Shown here: piece by piece, positions 25,379-32,757 of the stretch
How positions within the stretch are numbered: the stretch's first letter is position 1
Layout: the number at the start of each line of letters is the position of its first letter
NCBI RefSeq assembly: GCF_003514505.1
Contig: NZ_DOPX01000031.1
Location: forward strand, 1-39,589
Reading direction: 5' to 3'
From: Proteiniclasticum sp.
GTDB lineage: Bacteria > Bacillota > Clostridia > Clostridiales > Clostridiaceae
DNA: 39,589 nucleotides
The notes under the pieces: generated by a model
Told to the model about the DNA's origin: nothing
The model's input: only the letters and a program-made list of their open reading frames with translations
The model's database searches: none
Program-made: the position numbers and the translations under genes

Positions 25379-25457
25379 CTTTCATTTTCTGTTCGGATTA
25401 ACTAAAGGTGTTCCTTTGTATTTCAAGAAATTCTTTCGTAATCCGGCTTCTCTCATG

Positions 25458-25463
25458 TATACT
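25458..25463 (+). promoter_or_regulatory. Possible -10 element for the esterase operon
   Basis: TATACT, preceded by TG, lies 34 nt before the esterase ATG. The upstream hexamer at 18 nt (TTTCGT) is only a weak -35. Confidence 0.4.
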
Positions 25464-25496
25464 TGAAGTAAATCATATAACGAGGGAGAAATACAC

Positions 25497-26462
25497 ATGA
25501 AACCTCTAAAGAAGATCACATTAAAAGCACTTTCAAGCATAAATCTGAACATCAAAAAGAATTATCGCCTCTATAGAAAAGTTCAAAGGATCATCACAAC
25601 TCCACTCAAACCGGACTATGAAACTCTGGATGATAAAATCATGGTTGGAGAAAGAGAAATTCCTGTTCGTGTTTTCAGCCCTCCAGGCATTGAGATGAAC
25701 AAAGTACTGATTTTCTTTCACGGTGGAGGCTGGGTCACGGGAGATATTGATACCTACACGCCCATATGCAGCGCTTTGGCCGATTCGTGCAGGCAGACTG
25801 TTATCTCCGTAGATTACAGGCTGGCTCCAGAATATCCCTTCCCCAAAGGTCTAATAGACTGTTATATCGCAACAAAAGCCATCTTCCTGGAGGCAAACAA
25901 ACTGGGCATCCATCCTGATGATATTACTTTAATTGGAGACAGTGCCGGTGGGAATCTTGCAGCGGCCGTATCCATATTAGCGGCAAAAAAGAAAGAGTTC
26001 TTTCCAAAGAAGCAGATTCTCATTTATCCAGCCACCTACCATGACCACTCGCAATCTTCCCCCTTTGCTTCCGTGACAGAAAATGGAGAAGATTACATTC
26101 TAACAGCACGTAGAATTGAGGACTACATGGATTTATATGTACCCGTGAAGAAAGAGCGGCTCAATCCTTTTGTGGCTCCACTGCTCTCAGAAAACCTCAA
26201 TGATCAGCCAAATACACTTCTCATCACAGCAGAGTTTGATCCTCTTCGGGATGAGGGGGATGCCTATGGAATGAAGCTGAAAGAATTTGGCAACTCCGTT
26301 AGGGCTTTCTGTATTAAGGGCGCCATTCATGGATTTCTTGGAAACCCGCTGTCGATAGATGAGATTAAGAAAACACATGAACTCATTAAAATATTTTTGA
26401 ATGAACCGCTTCAGGAAGGTCGTGTTAAAAATGAAAGAACAGAAGAAATACAAATGGAGTAG
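25497..26462 (+). CDS. Alpha/beta hydrolase, HSL-type esterase
   Basis: This 321-aa carboxylesterase belongs to the hormone-sensitive-lipase group. The oxyanion-hole motif HGGGW is at 75-79 and the nucleophile elbow GDSAGG at 147-152 (Ser149). An Asp in AEFDPLRDEG and a His in GAIHGF complete the triad. The N-terminus is cationic and amphipathic with no clear signal peptide. It is first of three tightly packed genes and overlaps the acetyltransferase-like gene by 32 nt. An acyl-ester hydrolase beside an acyl-transferase suggests linked turnover of an ester or lipid; the substrate is unknown. Confidence 0.93.
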   Translation: MKPLKKITLKALSSINLNIKKNYRLYRKVQRIITTPLKPDYETLDDKIMVGEREIPVRVFSPPGIEMNKVLIFFHGGGWVTGDIDTYTPICSALADSCRQTVISVDYRLAPEYPFPKGLIDCYIATKAIFLEANKLGIHPDDITLIGDSAGGNLAAAVSILAAKKKEFFPKKQILIYPATYHDHSQSSPFASVTENGEDYILTARRIEDYMDLYVPVKKERLNPFVAPLLSENLNDQPNTLLITAEFDPLRDEGDAYGMKLKEFGNSVRAFCIKGAIHGFLGNPLSIDEIKKTHELIKIFLNEPLQEGRVKNERTEEIQME

Positions 26463-27705
26463 GCTGGATAATGCCTCCAAAATATTCCCTTCCACCATGA
26501 ATGCACGGGACACAAAGGTGTTTCGGCTTAGCTGCTTTTTAAAGGATGAGGTGGACAGAAAGATTCTGGAGGAAGCTATTGAACCAACGCTTCAGAGCTT
26601 TCCCATCTACCGGTCTGTCTTAAGACGCGGTGTATTCTGGTACTACCTGGAGGAGAGTGACCTGATGCCTATGGTGGAGGAAGAGCACCTGTCCCTTTGC
26701 GCGCCTCTCTATCTGAAAGAATCGAGAGATTTGCTCTTTAGAGTACTGTATTATAAAAATAGAATCAGTGTGGAGATATTTCATGCACTCAGTGATGGAG
26801 CAGGCGCCATATGGTTCTTTGAAACTCTGCTGTTCCATTATCTTACAAAGAGATATGCTGATTTCTTCACCGAAGACTTTCTCACGCTCCTTCCTAAGGC
26901 CGCCATCAGTCAGAAGATGGATGACAGCTTTGAAAAAACCTACGATAAAACCTCTGCTGTAAAAGGAGAGAAACAAAGTACAAAGAAAAAAAGCAAAGTT
27001 TATCGTTTCAAAGGAACAAAAGTAGAAGAAAACAGAACAAAACTCATTGAAGGTACGATGTCCACAAAAAGAATCCTGGCACTGGCCCACGACTACAACA
27101 CCACCATGACCATATTCCTTACCTCTCTCTATTTTTATGTCATTTTACAGGAGAGACCAAAGAAAATGAGTCATCATGAAATCGTACTTCAGGTTCCCGT
27201 AAACTTACGGCCATTTTTTGCATCCAGCACAGCACGCAACTTCTTTGCGGCAATGAATATCACCCTTGAACCCAAAGAGACTGAATGGACTTTGGAAGAC
27301 ATTATTAAAACAGTGGAACTCCAATTCCAGCGTGAAATGAGTCTTCCTCATATTAAAGAGCATGTGGACCACCTGATGGCGTTGGAGAAAAACCCCTTGG
27401 CAAGACTCATCCCGCTCCCATTAAAAGATTTGACTCTGAAGATTGCCAACGGAATAAAAGACAGAGCCATCACCTCATCCATATCGAATGTTGGACGCAT
27501 TTCAATGCATAAGGAGTTTCGACCATTCATCGAAAAGTTCAGTGTTTTTGTCAGTGCCAGAAGACCTCAGATAGTACTCTGTTCCTATGAAGATCAACTG
27601 GTCATCAGCTTCACATCCCCATTCCATGATACTGAGCTTCAACGGCTTTTCTTTTCATTTCTTACCGATAAGGATATCGATGTTATCATATCCGGAAATT
27701 TATAG
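26431..27705 (+). CDS. Alcohol-acetyltransferase / condensation-like acyltransferase
   Basis: This 424-aa protein belongs to the BAHD/condensation-type CoA acyltransferase superfamily, alcohol acetyltransferase-like. The active-site motif HxxxDG is present as HALSDG (118-123), followed by the GAGAIWFFETLL helix. A second-domain stretch (VNLRPFFAS..RNFF) matches the N-L-R-P pattern of these enzymes. The lysine-rich segment around 175-200 is a probable linker. The frame is open from 26401, but the ATG at 26431 has AGGAAGG upstream and shortens the overlap with the esterase to 32 nt. The product is unknown; acyl transfer to a lipid or alcohol is inferred. Confidence 0.82.
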   Translation: MKEQKKYKWSRLDNASKIFPSTMNARDTKVFRLSCFLKDEVDRKILEEAIEPTLQSFPIYRSVLRRGVFWYYLEESDLMPMVEEEHLSLCAPLYLKESRDLLFRVLYYKNRISVEIFHALSDGAGAIWFFETLLFHYLTKRYADFFTEDFLTLLPKAAISQKMDDSFEKTYDKTSAVKGEKQSTKKKSKVYRFKGTKVEENRTKLIEGTMSTKRILALAHDYNTTMTIFLTSLYFYVILQERPKKMSHHEIVLQVPVNLRPFFASSTARNFFAAMNITLEPKETEWTLEDIIKTVELQFQREMSLPHIKEHVDHLMALEKNPLARLIPLPLKDLTLKIANGIKDRAITSSISNVGRISMHKEFRPFIEKFSVFVSARRPQIVLCSYEDQLVISFTSPFHDTELQRLFFSFLTDKDIDVIISGNL

Positions 27706-27717
27706 GAGGATATTGTC

Positions 27718-28383
27718 ATGCAGTACTGTACGCATTGTAAAGTCCAATTGCTCGAAACCAGAAAACATTGTCCTCTATGTGGCAACAGCTTGAAAATAGA
27801 AACGGACCAGACCATACGTGAATCTTTTCCGAAGATTGATTCTTATATCAAAGGGACTGGTAAACTGAAACTTCTTCTTTTTTTATCAGTAGTCATTATT
27901 ATCCTGAGTTTCACGGTTTACGCCTTCTTGCCCACTGAGCTGAATTATCCACTCCTCATCACTTTAGGCATGGGCAGCTTGTGGCTTGATATGATTTTCT
28001 TGGTGAAGAGAAGATTTCACATCCCTAAAAAAATAGTCTGGCAAGTGTTTATCCTGGCAGTGCTTTCTTTATTCTGGGATTGGAATACCGGTTGGTGTGG
28101 CTGGTCTATTACTTATTTCATACCATTTCTTTATATTACTGCTTTGCTTCTCATGTACGCCATTGCTGTAATCATGAAACTGAACAGCCGGGATTATATC
28201 ACTTACGCCTTTATGTCGGCCTTATTCGGTGTACTGCCTGTCCTGTTTATCATGCTTGACTGGGTTACAGTGAAATACCCTTCCATTTTAAGCATCGCGT
28301 TCAGCAGTACCATCCTGTCAGCAATATTTATCCTTCAATGGGACAGTATTAAACTGGAATTCCAAAAAAGAATGCACATTTAG
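27718..28383 (+). CDS. Zinc-ribbon integral membrane protein (DUF6320-like)
   Basis: This 221-aa protein starts with a zinc ribbon (CTHC at 4-7, CPLC at 18-21) and then has about six transmembrane helices with a conserved-looking WDWNTGWCGWS stretch near the middle. To my recollection it matches the DUF6320 family, which occurs with esterase and acetyltransferase genes as here. AGGAGG precedes the ATG, 12 nt after the acyltransferase stop. Role unknown; it may anchor or scaffold the two upstream enzymes at the membrane. Confidence 0.8.
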   Translation: MQYCTHCKVQLLETRKHCPLCGNSLKIETDQTIRESFPKIDSYIKGTGKLKLLLFLSVVIIILSFTVYAFLPTELNYPLLITLGMGSLWLDMIFLVKRRFHIPKKIVWQVFILAVLSLFWDWNTGWCGWSITYFIPFLYITALLLMYAIAVIMKLNSRDYITYAFMSALFGVLPVLFIMLDWVTVKYPSILSIAFSSTILSAIFILQWDSIKLEFQKRMHI

Positions 28384-28392
28384 CCTGCAGAA

Positions 28393-28426
28393 AAGCCGGG
28401 ATCCTTTGGTCCCGGCTTGCTTTTTT
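28393..28426. terminator. Terminator after the three-gene esterase operon
   Basis: The stem AAGCCGGGA / TCCCGGCTT has an 8-nt loop and is followed by GCTTTTTT. It overlaps the stop codon of the convergent phzF-like gene. The A run on the left may let it serve the minus-strand transcript too. Confidence 0.9.
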
Positions 28427-29267
28427 AGTCAAGTGAATTGATGTCAGAGACACCTCCGCCAACAAATACTTTTGTATTGATTCCATCATCCCTCAAAAGT
28501 ATTTCAATCTCTGAAGGTCTTTCCATGAACATGCCTTGAAAGAATGTTCTCGTAGTCTCCGAGGACTTGGGCAGTTTGCCATACTTGTATAAGTACACGG
28601 CAAGAGCACCACTGGCAGTCCCTGTGGCAGATTCCTCCTGAATACCAAGTAGTGGCGCGAAGTTTCTCATGTACACAGAACCATCTGCTCCATAAGAATA
28701 CACATGATATCCAGCCATATCTGCTTTGGAAGAAATGTCAGTGATTTTTTTGAAATCAGGCCGTAACGTGCGAAGAATTTCAAGACTCTTCACACCAACA
28801 ATAAGATCTTTCAATCCCGTTGATACAATTTGGGGAGAAGGATGTTCCAAAAGACTGTCCACCTCAATGCCTAAAGAATCTGAAATTAAATGTCTGTCCA
28901 TGGACTCAAAGAAGTTTGGTTCATCCATTTCCAGCATAATTTTATCAGGATGAACCAAGACCGTAAGAAGCCCCGCTGCAGTTTCAATCTGGTGGATCCC
29001 ATCTGAAATTAGTTTCAGGTGTTTCATTAAGCCAATAGATGCAATGGTAGCATGACCACAAAGCCTTACTTCTTCCACTGGGGTGAAGTATCTGATCTTA
29101 CACAAAGCATTTTCAGAGGCCATGATAAACGCAGTCTCTGAAAAGTTCAGTTCTTCGGCCATTTGCTGCATCTCAGATTCCTTCAAAAGGTCTGCATGCA
29201 ATACGACGCCCGCTGGATTTCCTCCACCTGGAATTTTCGAAAATGCGTTCACAGTATACTTGCGCAT
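28425..29267 (-). CDS. PhzF family isomerase/epimerase-like protein
   Basis: This 280-aa protein has the PhzF (diaminopimelate-epimerase-like) double fold. Motifs are NPAGVV near the start, the catalytic-type Glu in LNFSETAF, CGHATIAS in the first half, and GSVYMRNFAPLLGIQEESATGTASGAL in the second. Such proteins act as isomerases on small acids or amino acids, and most have unknown substrates. GGAG lies just before its ATG, overlapping the end of a 58-aa upstream gene with a 4-nt gap, so the two form an operon. Confidence 0.93.
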   Translation of the reverse strand: MRKYTVNAFSKIPGGGNPAGVVLHADLLKESEMQQMAEELNFSETAFIMASENALCKIRYFTPVEEVRLCGHATIASIGLMKHLKLISDGIHQIETAAGLLTVLVHPDKIMLEMDEPNFFESMDRHLISDSLGIEVDSLLEHPSPQIVSTGLKDLIVGVKSLEILRTLRPDFKKITDISSKADMAGYHVYSYGADGSVYMRNFAPLLGIQEESATGTASGALAVYLYKYGKLPKSSETTRTFFQGMFMERPSEIEILLRDDGINTKVFVGGGVSDINSLD

Positions 29268-29271
29268 TATC

Positions 29272-29448
29272 TCACTTCTCCTTATGTACTCTGCGTTTGA
29301 TTCCGTCAGTGATAATAAGAGTCAGTGCAAAAAGAAGTAGTGGAACTGCAACGATGCCGGGGATCGTCACAATCAGATTTTCGACCAGCAGATACCCCAC
29401 TAAAATAATGATGCCCACAATAAAATACGGACTGAATTTTGCTTTCAT
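29272..29448 (-). CDS. 58-aa small membrane protein
   Basis: This short gene reads MKAKFSPYFIVGII and continues into two hydrophobic helices (about 8-24 and 29-47) separated by ENLIVTIPG. It ends in a basic tail (IKRRVHKEK). A perfect AGGAGG lies 7 nt before the ATG, and the stop is 4 nt before the phzF-like start, so it is real and co-transcribed. Topology suggests a hairpin with both ends cytoplasmic. I do not recognise the family; it could be a small transport or regulatory partner of the PhzF protein. Confidence 0.75.
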   Translation of the reverse strand: MKAKFSPYFIVGIIILVGYLLVENLIVTIPGIVAVPLLLFALTLIITDGIKRRVHKEK

Positions 29449-29472
29449 TTTATCCTCCTATTCATCAACCTG

Positions 29473-29492
29473 AGTACTATATTAATAGTACT
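29473..29492. promoter_or_regulatory. Operator-like inverted repeat upstream of the small membrane protein / phzF-like operon
   Basis: AGTACTAT-ATTA-ATAGTACT is a perfect 8-bp inverted repeat with a 4-bp spacer. On the minus strand its left arm contains TACTAT, a plausible -10 with TTTCCA 17 nt upstream, so a bound repressor would block the promoter. The form resembles GntR- or MarR-type operators; no such regulator is encoded nearby. Confidence 0.5.
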
Positions 29493-29530
29493 TCAATGAG
29501 GCATTATTGGAAAGTAAAACCCATACGTCT

Positions 29531-29755
29531 TCATGTCAGATCATAATTATTCAAAGACTCTTTCAGCTTCAGCACCTCATCCTTCGTCAATGTGATTCCT
29601 TTTTTCATTTTTTCATGGCTCGGATCCCATTCTCTAATGTCAACTTTAGCGGGTCTATCATTCCAGCTCACCAGATTCACTTCTTTTGTCCAGCCCTTGC
29701 TCGAAACAGATAGTTCTCCAATCCTTCTAATGATTTCAAACCTCAGTTCATCCAT
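29531..29755 (-). CDS. YdbC/PC4-family ssDNA-binding-like protein
   Basis: This 74-aa protein matches the bacterial YdbC/PC4 (p15 coactivator-like) family: FEIIRRIGELS..GWTKEVNLVSWNDRPAKVDIREWDPSHEKMKKGITLT, then a C-terminal helix (DEVLKLKESLNNY). Family members fold as small dimeric single-stranded DNA or RNA binders. The ATG at 29755 has AAAGGAGG directly upstream; the open frame reaches 29791 but without a site. It lies 82 nt upstream of the small membrane protein and may be partly co-transcribed with it. Confidence 0.85.
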   Translation of the reverse strand: MDELRFEIIRRIGELSVSSKGWTKEVNLVSWNDRPAKVDIREWDPSHEKMKKGITLTKDEVLKLKESLNNYDLT

Positions 29756-30160
29756 GCTCTCACCTCCTTTGTTGATACCATTATTCACCATCGGTATCGA
29801 ATGTATTCAAAAAAAACAAAAATACAATTTCTATGTACTGAATTATTCTGAAAGAAGAACATCAGGCTCTACATATTTGACCTGAGTGTGAAGTTGTAAA
29901 CGTAAAATTCATATCCTGACCTTGCTAAAGGTAAGACTATTTCTTCTGAAGCTAAACAATCTAACGCAAAATAACATATTGTAATGACAATTTAAAATAA
30001 TCACCCCTATTATCAACTCTCAAATTATCAAACCGATACAGAACCAGCACTTTAAACACATATATGAAAAAAATTTACATTTCTTCATAACTTCCTTACA
30101 AGTTAGACCTATAATAGGCTCTGTAATTAATTTGTAATGTTTGAATGTTAGGAGAACACA
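29756..30160. other. A/T-rich intergenic region
   Basis: This roughly 400-nt gap separates the divergent YdbC-like and NlpC/P60 genes. I see no convincing coding frame or RNA gene. It holds the YdbC-like promoter, which I could not place, and at its right end a TATAAT (30110-30115) plus the WalR-like box described separately. No stable long inverted repeats were found by eye. Confidence 0.6.
30110..30138 (+). promoter_or_regulatory. Promoter -10 and WalR-like box of the NlpC/P60 gene
   Basis: TATAAT lies at 30110-30115, with the start predicted near 30122. TGTAAT-TAATT-TGTAAT at 30122-30138 fits the WalR (YycF) consensus TGTWAH-N5-TGTWAH exactly. WalR controls wall hydrolases in Firmicutes, which agrees with the gene behind it. 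The box sits at or just after the predicted start, a repressing position unless another upstream promoter is used. Confidence 0.55.
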
Positions 30161-31417
30161 ATGAAGAATATTAAGTTGAAAGTCATTGCGGCAGTTATCG
30201 CTAGCTCCACAATTTTCGGAGTGACCATTCCTGTAAATGCCACACCAGTTTCAAATGATTTGGAACAGAATGTGCAGATACAGCAAGAAGAGTACAAAGA
30301 GATTGAAAACAAAATCAACACTTTGCATATGGAGATTTCAGTGATTTTAGATGAAATTACTGATATTATGGTGAAAATAGAAGACAACGACGCGAAAATC
30401 ACCGAAGTTGAAGCAAAAAAAGCGGAAACAGAAGCGAGAATCCGTGAGACCGAATCAGATCTTCATGTAAAGATTGAAGAATATGGTGAAAGACTCAGGG
30501 CTATGTATAAACAAGGCAATTCAGGTATGATCAGTGCAATTCTCGGTGCCGAGAGCCTTGCTGACTTCATCGCCCGCGCTGAAGCAATCATTCAGTTTGC
30601 CAAAATTGACCGACAGCTTCTCGATGAGATTGAAGAAATGAAGGCTGCACTTGAAAATGAAAAAAGTGCACTTCAGAAGAATATAGACGATCTTCAGGTA
30701 TTGAAGGCTGCCAATGAGAAAGATATGGCTGAAGCTGAAGTAAAGAAAAGCGAAGCCGATGAAAAGCTTGCACTGCTTGAAGAAGAGGAACGCAAAATTG
30801 CCGGAGATCTCAGTAATCTGGAAACCATGCTGATCTCCACAAGCAAGTCCATCATTGATGATTCCGCAAGCAGTGATGACCAACTGAATGCGGCAATCAC
30901 AGAACTGCGTAACATCCGTACTAGAATTATCACAGACAAAGCCGATGAGGAAGTTGTCCGTTATATCGAAAAAGCCAAAGCAATCCTAAAAGAGAGAAAG
31001 CTCGCGCGTGAAAGAGCACAAGCTTCTTCCAACGCTGGATACACTGGATCTGCTTCTGTTTCATCCAGTGCAATTGTCAACAAGGCTTATCAGTATCTTG
31101 GTGTGAGATATGTCTGGGGTGGAACCACTCCAAGCGGTTTTGATTGTTCCGGGTTCATACAGTATGTTTACCGTTCACAAGGCATAAGTCTTCCAAGAAC
31201 ATCAAGAGCACAGGCCGCATCTGGAAAGTATGTCAGCATTGCAAATGCGCAACCTGGTGATATTCTTTATTTCGGCCAGTCCTCTGTAACGCATGTTGGT
31301 ATCTATATCGGTAATGGAAAAATGATCCATTCTCCAAGACCCGGGAAATCCGTGGAGATTGTAAGTATCTCTTGGCATGTGAACAATTATCGAATCAAAG
31401 GTGCTCGAAGAATCTAA
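30161..31417 (+). CDS. Secreted coiled-coil NlpC/P60 peptidoglycan endopeptidase (CwlO/PcsB-like)
   Basis: This 418-aa secreted protein has a signal peptide (1-28, cleavage near VNA-TP). A long coiled-coil (about 35-280), including the GNSGMISAILGAESLADFIARAE PcsB/CwlO signature, is followed by a Ser-rich linker and a C-terminal NlpC/P60 domain. The catalytic Cys is C329 (FDCSGF) and the His is H378 (THVGIYIGNG), with a further polar residue downstream. Such proteins cut D-Glu-to-diamino-acid bonds in wall peptides, and the coiled coil usually contacts FtsEX for activation. AGGAG precedes the ATG. It is monocistronic and has a WalR-like box upstream. Confidence 0.94.
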   Translation: MKNIKLKVIAAVIASSTIFGVTIPVNATPVSNDLEQNVQIQQEEYKEIENKINTLHMEISVILDEITDIMVKIEDNDAKITEVEAKKAETEARIRETESDLHVKIEEYGERLRAMYKQGNSGMISAILGAESLADFIARAEAIIQFAKIDRQLLDEIEEMKAALENEKSALQKNIDDLQVLKAANEKDMAEAEVKKSEADEKLALLEEEERKIAGDLSNLETMLISTSKSIIDDSASSDDQLNAAITELRNIRTRIITDKADEEVVRYIEKAKAILKERKLARERAQASSNAGYTGSASVSSSAIVNKAYQYLGVRYVWGGTTPSGFDCSGFIQYVYRSQGISLPRTSRAQAASGKYVSIANAQPGDILYFGQSSVTHVGIYIGNGKMIHSPRPGKSVEIVSISWHVNNYRIKGARRI

Positions 31418-31427
31418 TCTAGTTCAT

Positions 31428-31462
31428 AAAAATAGACTGCTGATGCAGTCTATTTTTGCTTC
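31428..31462. terminator. Bidirectional terminator
   Basis: A perfect 13-bp stem AAAAATAGACTGC / GCAGTCTATTTTT with a TGAT loop lies between the NlpC/P60 gene (plus) and the EFR1 gene (minus). The A/T ends suit either direction. Confidence 0.9.
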
Positions 31463-31467
31463 TATAT

Positions 31468-32229
31468 TTATTTAACAATGCTGGGGTGAACATATCTTCT
31501 TCTTTTCTTTGTAGCATCACCATATTGAATCGCTTCAGCTGGACACCTATTGATACATGCAACACAATGAATACACTGATCCAGAACCCATACCGGTCTG
31601 CCATCGACCATTTTGATAGCCTGTGCTGGACATATTTCTTCACATAAATTACAGGAAACACACCGATCGTTTGCAAAGAATTTTTTGGTCTTTCTCCCCC
31701 GCACATAAAAAGGATAAACCGTACCTGTAAGCAGCTGGTCAAAGTGTGAAGATTTATGGTCTGAAGGTCCTTTAACGATAATAGACTTAATAACTTTATC
31801 TATACGTTCCTCTGCCTTCTTATTGATACTCTTTCTGTCTTCCTCATTGGATAAATCATAACCCATGATAAAATTATCCACCATCGGTACTGTATAAAAA
31901 GCTTCCGTTTCCAAACCATGATCCAGCAGGATCTTATCTACATATTTATCTGCTCCACCGCTGTTGCTGCCACATGTCATGATCACATATACATATGGAT
32001 GTTCATTGCCATAAATCTTGAGTTTACTCATGAATTCCTCAACAATTGTAGGTGGTCCATAATAATAAACTGGAAACACAAAGCCAATCTTCTCCTGGTC
32101 TTTCACTTCAAAGGTGTACTGCTCATCATTACGGCTTCTCGCCATATCAATCACCTTCTCATTTATGATCCCCCCAATTTTCTCTGCCGTATATCTGGAA
32201 TTTCCGGTTCCGCTAAAATAAAAAATCAT
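31468..32229 (-). CDS. EFR1-family flavodoxin/ferredoxin fusion protein
   Basis: This 253-aa electron-transfer protein belongs to the EFR1 type. The N-terminus has a flavodoxin-like FMN site (YFSGTGNSRYTAEKI) and a VYYYGPPTIVEEF loop. The C-terminus carries two 4Fe-4S motifs, CVSCNLCEEICP and CIHCVACINRCP. Such proteins are common in strict anaerobes and serve unknown redox partners. The GAGGAGGGG site before the ATG is strong. It is a single gene divergent from the cystine symporter leader and ends at the shared terminator. Confidence 0.93.
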   Translation of the reverse strand: MIFYFSGTGNSRYTAEKIGGIINEKVIDMARSRNDEQYTFEVKDQEKIGFVFPVYYYGPPTIVEEFMSKLKIYGNEHPYVYVIMTCGSNSGGADKYVDKILLDHGLETEAFYTVPMVDNFIMGYDLSNEEDRKSINKKAEERIDKVIKSIIVKGPSDHKSSHFDQLLTGTVYPFYVRGRKTKKFFANDRCVSCNLCEEICPAQAIKMVDGRPVWVLDQCIHCVACINRCPAEAIQYGDATKKRRRYVHPSIVK

Positions 32230-32357
32230 AAAGCACCCCTCCTCAACAAATTTATCTTAACAGTTTTCCTGGAAGAATCCTAGTGTATCCATGAACTTCA
32301 ATAAATCCGGATAGATTTTAATAAATTAAACAGCGCAAAATTTATCTGGAAAAAGCA

Positions 32358-32386
32358 TTGACAAAAAACACCCCTTCTATTATGAT
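32358..32386 (+). promoter_or_regulatory. Promoter of the T-box leader
   Basis: A perfect TTGACA and TATGAT are separated by exactly 17 nt, with the start predicted near 32393. This strong constitutive promoter is what a leader-attenuated gene needs. Confidence 0.9.
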
Positions 32387-32427
32387 AAATATGTATTGAA
32401 TGTAGAGCATAATAGTCGGAATACAAT

Positions 32428-32684
32428 GATGAGAAGAGTACGTTCTAAAGGAAACTTTCAGAGAGAAAATCCCTTGGCTGTGAGGATTTTTAGTGGATCT
32501 GGAACCGAAGTGCATCTCTGAGTACTGAATCGAAGTAACAGTAGACTTCAGCGGGAATGCCCGTTATAGCATTAGGGTATGTTTGTACCTTAAAAGTAAT
32601 GAGTTATCCCTTCTTTTGGGGGTTAACAGAGTGGAACCGTGGAAGTATACTTTCGCCTCTGTATTTGGGGGCGGAAGTTTTTTT
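32428..32684 (+). ncRNA. T-box riboswitch with UGC (cysteine) specifier
   Basis: This is a tRNA-sensing leader. Stem I shows the AGUA loop-E side (GAGAAGAGTACG) pairing outward with TCTC. The specifier side reads GGAAC-CGAAG-TGC-A, placing UGC at 32511-32513 by analogy with the GAAA-GGC-A layout of glyQS leaders. The T-box sequence AGAGTGGAACCG is at 32628 onward. A terminator stem follows (ACTTTCGCCTC at 32649-32659 with GGGGGCGGAAGT at 32667-32678, then T7). Uncharged tRNA-Cys should favour the antiterminator and switch on the cystine symporter. Confidence 0.9.
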
Positions 32685-32757
32685 ATCCTTAAAATTCTGC
32701 TTTTCTCCATATGTGATCGATTAAAGCCTGCATTCACGAAAATAAAGGAGGAATATC

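Noticed and set aside
30061..30090. A second Pho-box-like series (TTTACA and neighbours) before the NlpC/P60 gene
   Set aside because: Only one hexamer fits well. The others fit poorly, and the region is very A/T-rich.
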